A stretch of DNA of 64,000 bases from Brachycybe producta. Its lineage: Eukaryota > Arthropoda > Diplopoda > Playtdesmida > Andrognathidae. The notes under the pieces are model-generated. The model did not search any database. It saw nothing but the letters and a program-made list of their open reading frames with translations, and was not told where the DNA came from. The stretch is taken from NCBI GenBank assembly GCA_036925085.1, contig JAUPFP010000143.1:93779-157778 (forward strand), read 5' to 3'. Below are positions 52,760 to 64,000 of the stretch, in pieces. Positions within the stretch are counted from its first letter, which is position 1, and every line of letters starts with the position of its first letter. The translations under genes and the position numbers were made by a program.

Positions 52760-54951
52760 TTGTTGTCTTGACCCAATAGTCAGACATCCCCTCATGTCTA
52801 TTGATGATTGGCATTTTGCTAGAGTTTATTTTGCTTGGAAGTAGAATGTATGAAACACATCTCCAAAATTAATGAACCCATTGGTCCAGATTTTTATGGC
52901 GAAAAATGACGCGTTGGTCATCCTTCCATTCGTATAGTTTCTAACTGACATTATTTTGTACGAATAGTTAACAAATTTTAAAAAATTTAAAACTGTTTTA
53001 AAAAAGACTTTTTTTATTGAATTGCCAATATGTTTTAAAGATAGATAAAAAAAGGTACATAAATAAATAAAACAATGTTATTTAAAATAATTTATTTATT
53101 GACTTTTTAAATTGTTTACAAAAAATAACAATTTAATAACTCCGTTTGTTTAATTCTTCTGTACATTTTAGATTTTCTTCCACCGATATATATGAAGTTT
53201 CAATATAATATATATTTTTTTGTTTTCAAAATATATGTCATTTTCTTTTTAAATTTCAGATATTTAAACTATGTTCAAACTCATTAATAAGTAAATTTCT
53301 TCTCAATTATATTTGGAACTGCTGTAGTTAAGCGTTGCAGTGGCATGCATTCATTAAATTACATAAAACTTCAATTTGCATTTTTCTTTTTTTTAGCGAT
53401 TAATAATAATTCATTTATAAATCTCTGTCATGAAAATAAAAATTTCAAAAGTGACCGGCTAATGTAACTCAGTTACCTTTTTTTTTCAATAATAATGACT
53501 AAATGTACAGCTTAAACAGCCATAACTTTCTTTCTTTTTTTTTCCGAAACTACATCCGAATTATTTAAATTCATTCTTATTACTACATACTCATTATATT
53601 TTAGTAAATATAGCAATTAACTTTGCTATTGATTTTGTTATTCAGCTGCAGAAGAAAAGAAAAACTTTTAGAACAATTCATGAAAAACTAACAATAATAT
53701 ATTTATCACATTCCAAAACAAGAGTAACTTTTGACTGTTACCTTGTGTGTGCAGTCAAAACATTCCTAAATTTAATTCATTCCGATACAATAAATGCTAC
53801 TAATTCTTAATTAAATTTTGATTGAATTGTAATTATAATCCTCAATTTATCGAGGTTGAACCGCTGACTAAATTTGATTCAAATTCATTCATTCAATCGG
53901 AAGTTCATAACTAACAATTAAAAAGTTAACGCTGATCTTTCAAATACAAATTTAAATAAACGAAGATATCGCTGATAAAAGTTGATATTCTTTAAACACT
54001 TGAATCACACAAAGAAAGACCATTGTCTATAATTATATAGGTAATAGATGAATGGCCATATTTTTAACGATTTTTAAGTCAAAGCTTGTGCTAAACTCAT
54101 GAACAATTAATAGGAATGACAAACTTAGCCAAAAGCAGTGCTAAACTCATCAACTTTGACGTGAAACATATGACCATAAAGGTCATATTCATAACGATTG
54201 TTAAGTCAAAGCAAGTGCTAAACACATCAACTTTTAATAGGAAGTTTCATGTTGACGAGTTTAGCTATACTTTTGACTTACCAATCATTAAGAATACAAA
54301 GTGTAAACAGGCCTCAAACTCTGATTATTCTGCCTTTCAGGTTCAGGTCCCTTCTAGTTTTAGAAACTAGAAGGGTAGCTCAATCAGTTAAGGATATTTT
54401 AATGTTTGATATCTTTCTAAATAAGCTTTTTATGCGAGTTTAAAAACTTGAAACAGACAATATTTTTTAATTTTTGTCCATAGAAAGTTTATTTTGAAAG
54501 ATATTAACATAAAAATACCCTTTTCTGATTGAGATATCCCTTCTAGTTTCTAAAACACTTTCTTGTTTCCCTTAATTGTTAATCAGAATTCAAAAGTCAG
54601 CTGTTCATAAAACAAGGTTTATGAGCTTAGCACTAGTTTACCTCAAAAATTCATTAAGAATATGAACCTGAAATCTACAACACGACTTGCATCAAATAGA
54701 ACAATCACAAAGTGTTTTAAAAACTCAGCAATCATTACTTGCAATATATATATAACACATTCTTGTCATCATCATCAACATCATCTATCCTTCTGTACAT
54801 ATTCTATACAGAAATAAATTTCTCATTTGAGCTAGTGTAATCAAGCTATAAGACCCTGTTTCTCGGAGGACATATGTGATTTAAAGCAAAAGAAATAAAC
54901 GTAGTTAATTAGTCTTTCAATCAGATATACATGTGATCACGTAACAGTCGA
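52760..54951. other. Spacer between convergent genes
   Basis: Holds the 3' UTRs of the thrombospondin-repeat gene (AATAAA near 53062) and of SFMBT, which converge here. From 54060 to 54640 there are gctaaactcat repeats (54088-54260) and a copy of the palindromic ctagaa MITE (about 54300-54640). No other gene is seen. Confidence 0.5.
54300..54640. mobile_element. Palindromic ctagaa MITE copy
   Basis: AAACAGGCCTCAAACTCTGATTATT and gaaactagaagggtagctcaatc on the left are inverted on the right as gattgagatatcccttctagtttc. It is the same family as 31438-31751. Confidence 0.6.
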
Positions 54952-57900
54952 TTATTCCGCATATTGCGAATAGAAAGCCGTTTTCACACGTTCAACATGA
55001 TGACACAGTTTTATTGCCGGGCCGAGTTTCAGTTCCAAATGTTCCTGAATTGTCGGCAAGGTTAACAGAAGCAGCGCTTGACCGTCAATTTCCTAACCGC
55101 ACCACAAACGATACACACACAATCGTTTTATATTTCAATCGCAAACCGACAACAAAAATCAAGCAAAAACAAAACACAAAAACAAAAAGCAATTTAGAAG
55201 AACAAAAATTTTCTTTTCCTACCTGATCTCTAAGGATTCTCGCGATTTGCGAACAATCCGTACTTTTAAAAAACGAAACCACTTCCTCGACACTCCAATA
55301 AAGTGGATTAGAATCTAATTTCAGCATTTCGGGCAGCGGCTGTTTGAACTAAAGATACCGAGAATGAAAAATATATAACGTCAATCGCATTTATTGACGT
55401 TCGTGTTATTGTTATTTCGGAAAGCAAACCTCGGAACCCGTAGACGAGCCGGCCGAAGAAGAAGAAGGTGTGACGTTTGATACGTGTGAAGAAGCTTTGA
55501 CGTGATCCGCGACAACTCTTGGACAAGACTTCTTCGGTTGTGCAAACCTTTTCGTCTCGACGGCAGTGACAGTAAACGCGTCGACATCCCCGTTTTGCGA
55601 AGACTTGCGCCTCGTAGTGTTTTTTCTGTGATTGTGCCTCAACTCGAGAGCAAAGTTCGGCAGTTTTGCTCCACGTGTGACGATGTCAGACTTTGGGATG
55701 ATGCGATGAACATACTTACGTTTCTCACGAGGTGGAGCTGAAACGATTTCGCGTTCTTCTTTGATTACCACTTTTTCATCCTCGTTATTGATTTCGTCAT
55801 CTTTTGTACAAAAAACAAACAAAAATCAAAATATGAACGTAATCTTTTCCGTAAAATCACTATCAACTAACCAATTGGCGTTTCTTTGCTAATGGCTAAA
55901 CTCTTGTGATATTTTCGTCTTCTTTTAGTTCGTTTGATCACTAAAAAGTAGAAAAATACATTACAAATAAAAGTAGTTGTTGCATTTCATCAGGAAATCA
56001 TTTAAGGTCTTTCATTTTCGGAATCGAGGTGAATTAAAATGAAGAATAAAAAAATTAACAGATATATTATCGTAAAAAATGCCCAGTGTCTTTTTTTCTA
56101 ACCTTTCTAGTTTTTAAGAAATTTTGAAATTCTTTCATAATTTGCTTTGATAAATGTTTTTTGTTTTCTTCTGGACCACGTCTAAAAATGAAACTGATTT
56201 CGGTGTTGCTAAAATAACAATACATTACCAGTTTTGTTTGTTTTTGTTAGAGTGTAACACTTTTCGTCACATTTTTCTCCAACAAACTTTGGACCAATCA
56301 AATTAGGACAACATTGTAGTTTCCGACAAATTTCGCGACAAAATTCGCCGACTTTATCACTGTTTCGAATGATCTCGACCATCGCACGATGCGTCTTGCA
56401 TTTATATCTATTCAAAACATTTCTCTTATATTTTTTTGCAATTGTTTTCAACCGAGTGTGAGAAATTTTTTTTACTTTGCTTTGATGAGTTGATGTTGCA
56501 TTCCAGGACTCGGCTGTCCGGAACTGGCTGCCAACAAACCCAAAACACGACTAGGTTGGTACGACACATTGACCAACAATGAAATAACTTCTCTAAGAAC
56601 GAGTGTGACCGGACCGGGTCCCACGTAACGTGGTAAACCGGCAACACGAGATTTACTCAGAAAAAGACCAGAAAAACACTTGTGATTGACGTAGATCTCG
56701 GGACACCATGCTTTATGAGTTCCTAAAAATGACAAAAGGACAAGTACATTTGTAGAATTGTTTACGACCAAAAGGGTTTGGAACCATCTTTATACGTTTT
56801 ATGCATTTTTTCATTAAAATTATCTTAGTTTACTCTTCTAGTTTCCCATAAATTTTAAAAATATTTGAAATTTTTTGCTTCCTTTTATTTTCAAAATTAT
56901 GTACCCTGGCTTTCACGAGATTCTTTAATGCACTGCGATTCTTCGCTGCCATCTTCTTTGTCGTCGTGTTTTCGTTTTCTACTGAAATCAAAAATAAAGG
57001 TAAGAGGAAAAACTCAAATAGCTAATTAGAAAAAATTACTCAACTGTTTCTTGGGAATGACTATGGCAACTTTCTTCGCCGAACGTTTTGCCTCACGTTG
57101 CCTCAACAGAGGCACTTTCAACGGATAATTGTTACTTTCGCACCACCCGATCGGAAACAGATCGTGTGAACTTACAGGCACAATATAATGCGAATTCAGC
57201 CTTACAAAATAAATAACAAATAAAAAAAAATTAAGAAGTTGCAACCAAAATGTCAAACGAAGAAATTCCTTCACAACTTCTGACCCATGTGCACTGTCAA
57301 ACTGAATCCACAGCAAATGATTGACCACTCTGATAACAGTCGCAACACAAATTTGATTTGGCTGCGAGGGATCCACCACTTCCAGTTTCATTTCGGCCTC
57401 GAACCCGTGATAGTCGTTTTGCTTCGCGAACAATAGATAAGAATAAAATAAGATGAAACTAAAAGATGAAAACCAAAACGAAAAATTCAATTCACGTACA
57501 ATGTTAAATAAGTATTCGGGTGCCCGTAAAACGGAACCGCAATATTTAGAGCACTGCTCCAGATAATCATCCCAATCAAACTCAACGTGACAATCTAAAA
57601 TAAAAACTATATTTGAAACTAGTGTCTTTTTATTTAAAAAATAAATCGTATATTGTTAAAAATTTAAATAATTCATTTTCTTAAGAAACTTCTCACTGCA
57701 AAACAAGATCGACACTGAAATTATTTAAGAACAACAGCAACAACACCTTTTGGATTTGGTATCTTAATACCGCTACTTCTCGCCCATCCGACAGGAAATA
57801 TGTTGGCAGATCGAGCATGACAGCAAAACGGCTGTCGAGGCACAGATGGAACGGCATCATCACCGCAATGAAACGAATCGTCGATCTCGACCAAAAAGTA

Positions 57901-60745
57901 ATACGAATTCAACACTTTCGTAACAGTAGCCGGACAGATATCTTTCGAAAACGAAGGATCGATCGCTTCCAGCTTCATTCCTTCCTGAAAATCGTGCGGC
58001 TCGATCGTTTCCTGACACTTTATAAATAACAAATTTAGCAATTTTTGAAGCAACAATCTTTTGTTATCGTTAACAACGCCCATACTTTAAAGATGACAGC
58101 AGGAACGAGCATTTTTGAAGCTTCCTGTAATGATTCCGTCAAGATCATTTTCCATTCTTTATCGCTTTTATTGGACACGATAGCTATAAGTTTCAAAAGG
58201 TAAGTTTCTTAAGTTCGACAAGTCGAATACGATCCTGTGTCACGAAATCTTATAGTACCGAGGGGTGGTTTGTATTCACAATCATTCTCTTTTGCCCATC
58301 CGATCGGATGAGCCCTCGAAGACGAATAGAATAGCCAAAAATCATTATTACTGGCGAAGGTACCATCGTATCGTAGGAGCAAACGACCGCCGATATTTTC
58401 CAAAACCTTTTCAAAAAACAAATTTTAAGACCTTAAATTACGATCAGAAAACTGAATCGTCGAGTATTGCTCACAGTTGCGATCCAAACATATCTCGGAT
58501 CCAAATGATCTTGTATTTCTAATTTCGTTCCATGTTTAATCTGTTCGATTGCAGTGCAACCGCTCTGAAAAACAAGTATCATTAAGATCATAGGTTTTTC
58601 GGGCCAAAAACTTCTCAATTATACAAATCCGATGACTTACAGCTTCCAAGAGATAGGAAGGAACCGTAGTCGATCCAAAAATGGTTTTCTCTAGGAATTC
58701 CTTCCAGTTATTCTCATATTTGCGTTTAATCTCTGCAGAAAAAAAAAAAAAAAACATCCATAAATACAATGAATAAAAAAAAGAAAATTCAGAAATACTC
58801 AAGTCTACCTAATGGTGGTTCTAAAGTTTTTCCATTTTCAGAACTCCATCCTAAAGGATGAACTTCGCTGGAAGTGATGTCGCACCAGAAATCGGCCGAC
58901 CGATCATTTTCGTAGCCTTCGTAACGTAGCCTAAAATAAAAACCACAAAAAATCTCTCATTTCATAACGGAGTTGTTTCGTTTATATTATGTAGGTTTAT
59001 TAACTCTGGTTAGCCTGCATTTCAGAAAGTGTTTTAGTGTTTTTGGAAATGTTTTGCGACAACCGCAAAATTCCCAATTTTCAATTTTTCACGAATTTAA
59101 AGAAATCATTTGAAAACGCTCAAACTTTTACAATAAGTTTATTTTAAAAGATATCAACATGAAAATTATATTAAGGTGGTCTTTTAGATGCAAAATTAAG
59201 AGAAATAGAAATGTGTTTTTAGAAACTAGAAGGGTAGCTCCATGTTGGTATTTTTCAAAATAAGCTCTTTATGTCAGTTTGAAATAATTTCTCTTAATTT
59301 TGCTCTTCTGAAAGACAAAATCAGAGTTTGAAAATCAGCTGAAGCAATTTTATATTACATATTTTAATAGGACATTGTGACAATACATTTTTTTAAATTA
59401 ATTTTGGGACTAAATTGTCCCTCTGCGCTGCTTGCAGAGTAATTATTCAAATTCATATTTGCTCTTTGAGTTTCCAACTTTAAACTACTTCTTGAAAGTT
59501 TTTTTTTTTTCAAAATGCAAAGTAGCCGAATTCTATAGTAACATTTTTAGGAAAATTGAACTTAATTTGAATATTAAACTTTCTTCTTAGTTCTCTAGTA
59601 GTAATTAGTTGCTTGTTTTTTTAACAATTTTAAAAATTTAGCATTTTTTTAAAAAAAATAGTTTAGGAAAAAAACAATTATGTTTTAAATAAAATTACAA
59701 CACATTTTTAAAAACGTTATTTTTTCCAAGCCAAAGTTTACAAAATGAATTAAAGCCCTACCTGAGAAGAGGTCCGCAAGTCATGACGATGCGAGCGACC
59801 CAATAACTTCCCTCGCACTGTCGATTGCCAACTTCGAGCTTCATTCCTTCGGAATATAAGTTTTGAAGACTGTTCTCGACCTTTTCAAAAAAAAACAGAA
59901 ATAGGCGGGTTCGACGAGAGGTTCTACGACAATTACGACCACACTGCAAGTATTTACGTGAAAGAACGACGTATTAGGAACCGATGTCGATCCCGTCGCT
60001 TCCAGATATTCGTTCCAATCGAATTCTGTTTCTTCTTCTTCTGTTTTATCTATAATTATTATCATTTTTTTATCTTCATAAATTCGATAAGGTCTATTTT
60101 ATCTTAGGGTTGGAACACATACATACAGGTGACTTTCGAAAGACTTTTTCAGCGACAAAAATGAAGTCAAAGGTCGCGGAGTTGTTGTAATTCATTCTCT
60201 ATGGAAGGCCGGCAACCTTAGCCCACAGGTGACTTTTAACTGTATGACAAGGCTGGCGTATTTCCATAGAAAATACATCGCGACGACAGTTCAGCGACCT
60301 TCGACTTCATTTTGTCACCCAAAAGTCTTTCAAAAGTTGCCCGTTTGCTAAGGGCCTCATACTTTCGACATCATTTTCTTCGCCGCCGCCGTTGTTACAG
60401 TTATTATTTGAACTTTCGTCGTTATTGTTGTTGTCGTCGTTTGCCGTTTTGACGTTCCGTTCTTCTTTGACGGCACATTCTACAAACAAGTTGGTTGAAG
60501 AAGACGAAAATTGTTTCGTGTCTCTTGCCATATCGCCTAACTTCACTTTTTTTTTTTAAAGAAAAAGTCAAGAAAATTTACTAAGCGCACTACAGTGAAT
60601 AATAAAAATGCTTACGAGGTGACTTCGAATAAATTCTTAAAGTCGGTTTAACAACTTGCACGGGCGTCGTCGTCGTATGAAGAGACGGAACCATTTCAGA
60701 TGTGTCCATTTTCGATACGAATCCGTCGCCGTCAATTTCTGCCAT
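54952..60745 (-). CDS. Sfmbt: SFMBT (Scm-related, four MBT domains), complete, 20 exons (980 aa)
   Basis: Nuclear Polycomb-group protein whose MBT repeats bind mono- and dimethyl-lysine on histone tails; in flies it acts with Pho in the PhoRC complex. Exons: 60616-60745, 60363-60545, 59958-60049, 59762-59880, 58809-58930, 58641-58732, 58475-58564, 58259-58406, 58086-58183, 57747-58017, 57500-57594, 57285-57421, 57045-57200, 56905-56981, 56476-56722, 56229-56407, 55872-55940, 55430-55800, 55223-55348, 54952-55092 (2943 nt, all phases agree). Residues 1-104 are an acidic leader. MBT1 is about 105-215 ([27 protein letters not shown]), MBT2 216-325 ([10 protein letters not shown]), MBT3 326-448 ([20 protein letters not shown]), MBT4 449-575 ([20 protein letters not shown]). 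A basic RKRKH linker, a SLED domain (604-745, [20 protein letters not shown]), a KRTKRRRK signal and a C-terminal SAM domain (893-980, [23 protein letters not shown]) follow. The second exon's acceptor (A-run then AG) is the weakest junction. Confidence 0.93.
59160..59350. repeat. Palindromic ctagaa MITE copy in an SFMBT intron
   Basis: Contains GTGTTTTTAGAAACTAGAAGG, CAAAATAAGCTCTTTATGTC and TTGCTCTTCTGAAAGACA, all shared with 31438-31751. It lies in the 831 bp intron between the fourth and fifth exons. Confidence 0.6.
60129..60341. repeat. Fold-back MITE in SFMBT intron 2
   Basis: Left arm GGTGACTTTCGAAAGACTTT...AAAATGAAGTCAAAGGTCGC is mirrored by the right arm GCGACCTTCGACTTCATTTT...AAAGTCTTTCAAAAGTTGCC. 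The arms are about 50 bp and imperfect. The core AAAATGAAGT is also seen in the fold-back at 2895-3022, so the two may be related. Confidence 0.65.
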
Positions 60746-61069
60746 TTCTTTTTAATTCAACTCTTTTAAAGGAAAAAAAAAAAGTTCAGCAAAATGAAAT
60801 CCCACGACATTATAATAAAAAAAAGTGAACCGAGTGACGTCAAAACCACATATGGGCGCAAAAAAAAGAGACGCGAAGGACACGCAGCACGTGACGAATT
60901 CGACTGTCATCAATCAATCAATATGTCAGATGTAATGTTGCTAAGGCAAGAACCGAACCCGCACCTAGTCCTATATATAGATATGGGCCTTACCGACACC
61001 GAGCCATGAGATTCACGAATTTCCATTAATGACGTCAAATTTCTATTATTTTAAATAATTAGAAACATG

Positions 61070-61270
61070 ACGTCATTAATGCAAATTAATGCACTTTAAT
61101 GCATTAATTGCAATAAAATCCTTATTCAATAAAATTACAATTAAATTAGTAACTGAATAAATTGAATTCGACGTATTGTCAATTTGTCCTTCACGGGGCT
61201 CTGTAGAACGTGTTTCATATTTAAATGCATTTAATTGTGTATGCGTTGTCGAGGGTATAAGTGACCCATG
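61070..61270. repeat. Dispersed repeat (GGGCTCTGTAGAAC family)
   Basis: CACGGGGCTCTGTAGAACGTG plus ATTTAAATGCATTTAATTGTG matches 39270-39330 and 47955-48000, upstream of the SFMBT start. Confidence 0.5.
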
Positions 61271-61419
61271 CAACTTAGTTACCTGAAAGTGTAGGTCACC
61301 TAGTGACCTACGATGTTTGTCCCAAAATTAAACATCTTTTAAAATAAGCTTTTTATGTCAGTTTGAAATTAAATATCTTTTAAAATAAACATTCGTATAG
61401 ATAGAAATTTTTAAAAAAA

Positions 61420-61800
61420 AACTAGAGTTGGGACATTCGAATCTTCGAAAACCGCGAATCTTGAAAAATATTCGAGATTCAAAAACTTGAATCTTCGCGC
61501 TTTTTTCATCTTTCGAATCCTAACCTTTACAAAAAAAAACCTGTTAAAAACTTTGGTAAAATTAAGTTTTAACTCCATTGACGTCCAATAGAAGCGTTCA
61601 CTAACAAAAAAAAACCGGCGATTGTTGTTGCAATTTCGGTGTTCTAAACGGATCATTGTGGCGACACTTGTTTTTTTATTATTAATAATTTAATATTTAA
61701 TATTATTTCATTTATTTGTATCTTCTTAATGAATAATATTCGATTCTTATAAGAAGGATTCGAGGGATTCGAGAACCTTTTAGGATTCGTCCCACCTTTA
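61420..61800 (-). mobile_element. hAT-like degenerate element, inverted partner 1
   Basis: About 370 bp that reappears inverted at 63019-63440. Both copies carry CATTCGAATC at one end, a GACGTCCAA / TTGGACGTC core, and TCTCGAATCC-type ends. A translated fragment (RNCNN and RRFFF, then WTSMEL) survives in both copies. It is probably a relic of a transposase or of a duplicated exon. Confidence 0.55.
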
Positions 61801-61919
61801 ATAAAAACATATTGTCTGCATAAATTTGAGACACTTTGAAACGAAAGTATAAAAATTGAGCTACTCTTCTACTTTCTAAAAACCAAAATTTCTCTTCATA
61901 ATCCGATTTTGAGAGCCCT

Positions 61920-61936
61920 CCCCCCCCCCCCCCCCC
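61920..61936. repeat. Poly-C run
   Basis: 17 consecutive cytosines, next to a partial ctagaa MITE copy (61840-61975). Confidence 0.9.
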
Positions 61937-62025
61937 GCTCTCCAATTTACACTTTAAAACCACCTTTAATTTTTTTTTTAAACTCAATATCTTTGAAAAT
62001 AAAAGTACAGATGTTCACACAATTC

Positions 62026-62030
<5 letters not shown>

Positions 62031-62071
<41 letters not shown>

Positions 62072-62112
62072 CCTCTCTCTCTCTCTCTCTCTCCCTCCCT
62101 CCCTCCCTCTCT

Positions 62113-62169
<57 letters not shown>

Positions 62170-62193
62170 TCCCTCCCTCCCTCTCTCTCCCTC

Positions 62194-62273
<80 letters not shown>

Positions 62274-62281
62274 TCTCTCTT
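62031..62281. repeat. (CT)n microsatellite with CCCT variants
   Basis: About 250 bp of pure pyrimidine CT repeats broken by CCCTCCCT blocks. Open frames on either strand (Leu/Ser or Arg/Glu runs) are artefacts. Confidence 0.97.
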
Positions 62282-62699
62282 TCCATTTTCCTATTCAGAC
62301 AAAATATTCTAATAAATTACCTGATGATAACTTAAAGCGAAAAAAAAAAAAGATTACCTAAAATGTAGAAAACCCCCCTAATATGATAATACCCATTATG
62401 AATGAGTACCATATGCGCAGCGCAATAATCTTGTTTAATTCAATATAAAATTGCATCAAATGTACAAATATTGCCTCATATGTTGAAAATTTTTATAAAA
62501 TTGTAGAATTTCACTTATTTCTTTAACAAAAAAAAAGATTCTTCTCTTCAAAGCTTATCCGGCAACGTTTTCCCAATTAAGAGTTTTGTGAATTATCACT
62601 TTATTAAGATTTCGCATCTATTTTTTTTTTATCCAAATCAAAATCTAGTTTTTGTCTTACATTTTTCTCACTTCGTAAACGATATTTTATGTTAAAAAA

Positions 62700-62905
62700 A
62701 ATATAATACATTTAATTCGTTCCGAAAAACCGCTTAAGTCGAATCCCATTATGTTCTATGTATTTTTATTGCGTTTACAATAAAGCCAATTGATACATAA
62801 GAGTTACAATGAGCTTCTTCTTATAAGATGCAACCGATTATCTACGAAACCGCGTAAGTCGAATCCGACCGTGTAAGTCTGGGAATTACTGTAGGTCTGT
62901 CTGTC
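62700..62905. mobile_element. Short non-autonomous DNA transposon-like repeat
   Basis: AAACCGCTTAAGTCGAATCC and AAACCGCGTAAGTCGAATCCG occur 110 bp apart. The right end, read inverted, is CTACAGTAATTCCCAGACTTACACGG, which looks like a mariner or pogo-type terminus (CAGTAATTCC). No coding frame. Confidence 0.4.
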
Positions 62906-63018
62906 TGGGGTTTCTTTTTTAATGTTATAAGAAATGATTCCCGTGATTAAATAAAATTATATATCGTTTTGATTGTGAATTTTCTATTATTGCTATTAAA
63001 TGATTGTATTTATTAAAG

Positions 63019-63440
63019 ATGGGACGGAATCCTAAATTTTCTCGAATCAGAATCCGAATCCTAAAAGGTTCTCGAATCCCTCATATCTCACGAATCTCTC
63101 AAATTCTTCACATATGAATCCTATATTATTCATTAAGACAATACAAATAAATGAAATAATATTAAATATTAAATTATTAATAATAAAAAACAAGAGTGGC
63201 GGCACTCAGGGTCGCTGCCACAAGGTGATTCAATTGGTGATCTGGGCACAACACCGAAATTGCAACAATCGCCGGTTTTTTTTTTTGTTCGTGAGCTGCT
63301 TCTTTTGGACGTCAATGGAGTTATAGGCCTAATTAATTTTACCAAAGTTTTTAAGAGTTTTTTTTTTTAATTTTAGGATTCGAAAGACAAAATCTCGAAT
63401 ATTTTCAAGATTCGCAGGATTCGAATGGCCCATCCCTGGT
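63019..63440 (+). mobile_element. hAT-like degenerate element, inverted partner 2
   Basis: Inverted counterpart of 61420-61800. Its right end read inverted is CCAGGGATGGGCCATTCGAATCC, typical of hAT termini. The same WTSMEL-containing translated fragment lies near 63300-63325. Confidence 0.55.
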
Positions 63441-63639
63441 ATTTATGGTAATATTAATGTTAATATTCTGCTTTATTGTGCTATATAAAAATTATTTGCA
63501 TAAAACAAACAATAATTGTAAGAAGGGATGTTGTTTTTGGTATTTTGACAAAAGAAGTTTTAAAAAATTTCGACACAAAAACGTCCACCGAACTTCTTTT
63601 TTCCAAACAACATTACTAAAAAAAAATTCAAATTGTTTT

Positions 63640-63900
63640 CAAAACTAGAATGGCAAAAGAATATGCTAAAAAATAAAAATAAAAAATAAAACATTTATAG
63701 TTCAGTTTGAAATTTAAATTTTTCCATTGACATTTCATGAAAAACTATTTTCGCTTTTTTTAAAAAAACTGTCATAAAAAGTTCATTTGAAATATATCAT
63801 CATGAAGAAAGAAAAAAAAAACTTTTTAACATTATTTTCAACTATTCTAGTTTCTAAAACACTTTGAATTTTTTTTTTTTGTAAATCGTTCACGTTGTGA
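63640..63900. repeat. Partial palindromic ctagaa MITE copy
   Basis: TTTTCAAAACTAGAATGGC and ATTCTAGTTTCTAAAACACTTTGAA in opposite orientations match the family at 31438-31751. Confidence 0.5.
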
Positions 63901-64000
63901 AAAACGGTTCAGCTTGAAAAATATAAATTTTCTCAAAACTTGCAGCAGATGGAAAGAGACAATCCTAAAGAACATAATAGCCGAGCAGGCGCGCGCCATC

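Noticed and set aside
61909..62361. Leu/Ser-rich and Arg/Glu-rich open frames on the two strands
   Set aside because: They are translations of the (CT)n tract.

Overview
This is an AT-rich, intron-dense metazoan nuclear sequence. Every conserved gene is interrupted by short GT-AG introns. The repertoire is a metabotropic glutamate receptor, CCDC66, SFMBT and a thrombospondin-repeat membrane protein, which points to a bilaterian invertebrate. A marine lophotrochozoan is my guess, but the sequence does not prove the phylum. All gene models were built by hand from splice sites, reading phase and family motifs.

Layout. (1) 2060-18395 (+): the 3' eight exons of a group II-like metabotropic glutamate receptor, whose 5' exons lie left of the window. 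Its 12.7 kb intron carries a 516 bp hAT-type MITE (4002-4517) and a 10,265 bp LTR retrotransposon (5736-16000) in antisense orientation. The retrotransposon's two 688 bp LTRs look identical. It encodes a Gag-protease protein and a second, unrecognised 725-residue protein. It has no reverse transcriptase, RNase H or integrase. (2) 18396-23192: low-complexity and repeat DNA, with a possible small Gly/Tyr-rich secreted protein gene. (3) 23193-37539: a cluster of five related genes (four on the minus strand, one divergent on the plus strand). They encode small cysteine-rich proteins with signal peptides and hydrophobic C-terminal tails, and I recognise no known family. All share the intron-phase series 1-2-1-2. 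This cluster is the best candidate for something undescribed. (4) 39472-48166 (+): a complete 16-exon CCDC66 gene (969 aa). (5) 49055-49976 (+): two in-frame exons of an unrecognised gene. (6) 49973-52759 (+): a 9-exon single-pass membrane protein (611 aa) with three tandem properdin-N-terminus-like cysteine domains followed by three thrombospondin type 1 repeats. (7) 54952-60745 (-): a complete 20-exon SFMBT gene (980 aa) with four MBT repeats, SLED and SAM domains. (8) 60746-64000: repeats and simple sequence only.

The genes do not form one pathway. The receptor and the thrombospondin-repeat protein are cell-surface proteins, CCDC66 is a centrosome/cilium protein and SFMBT is a Polycomb-group chromatin reader. 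The five cysteine-rich genes form a tandem-duplication cluster and are probably surface-anchored or secreted. Introns and spacers are full of fold-back MITEs; at least two families recur several times.
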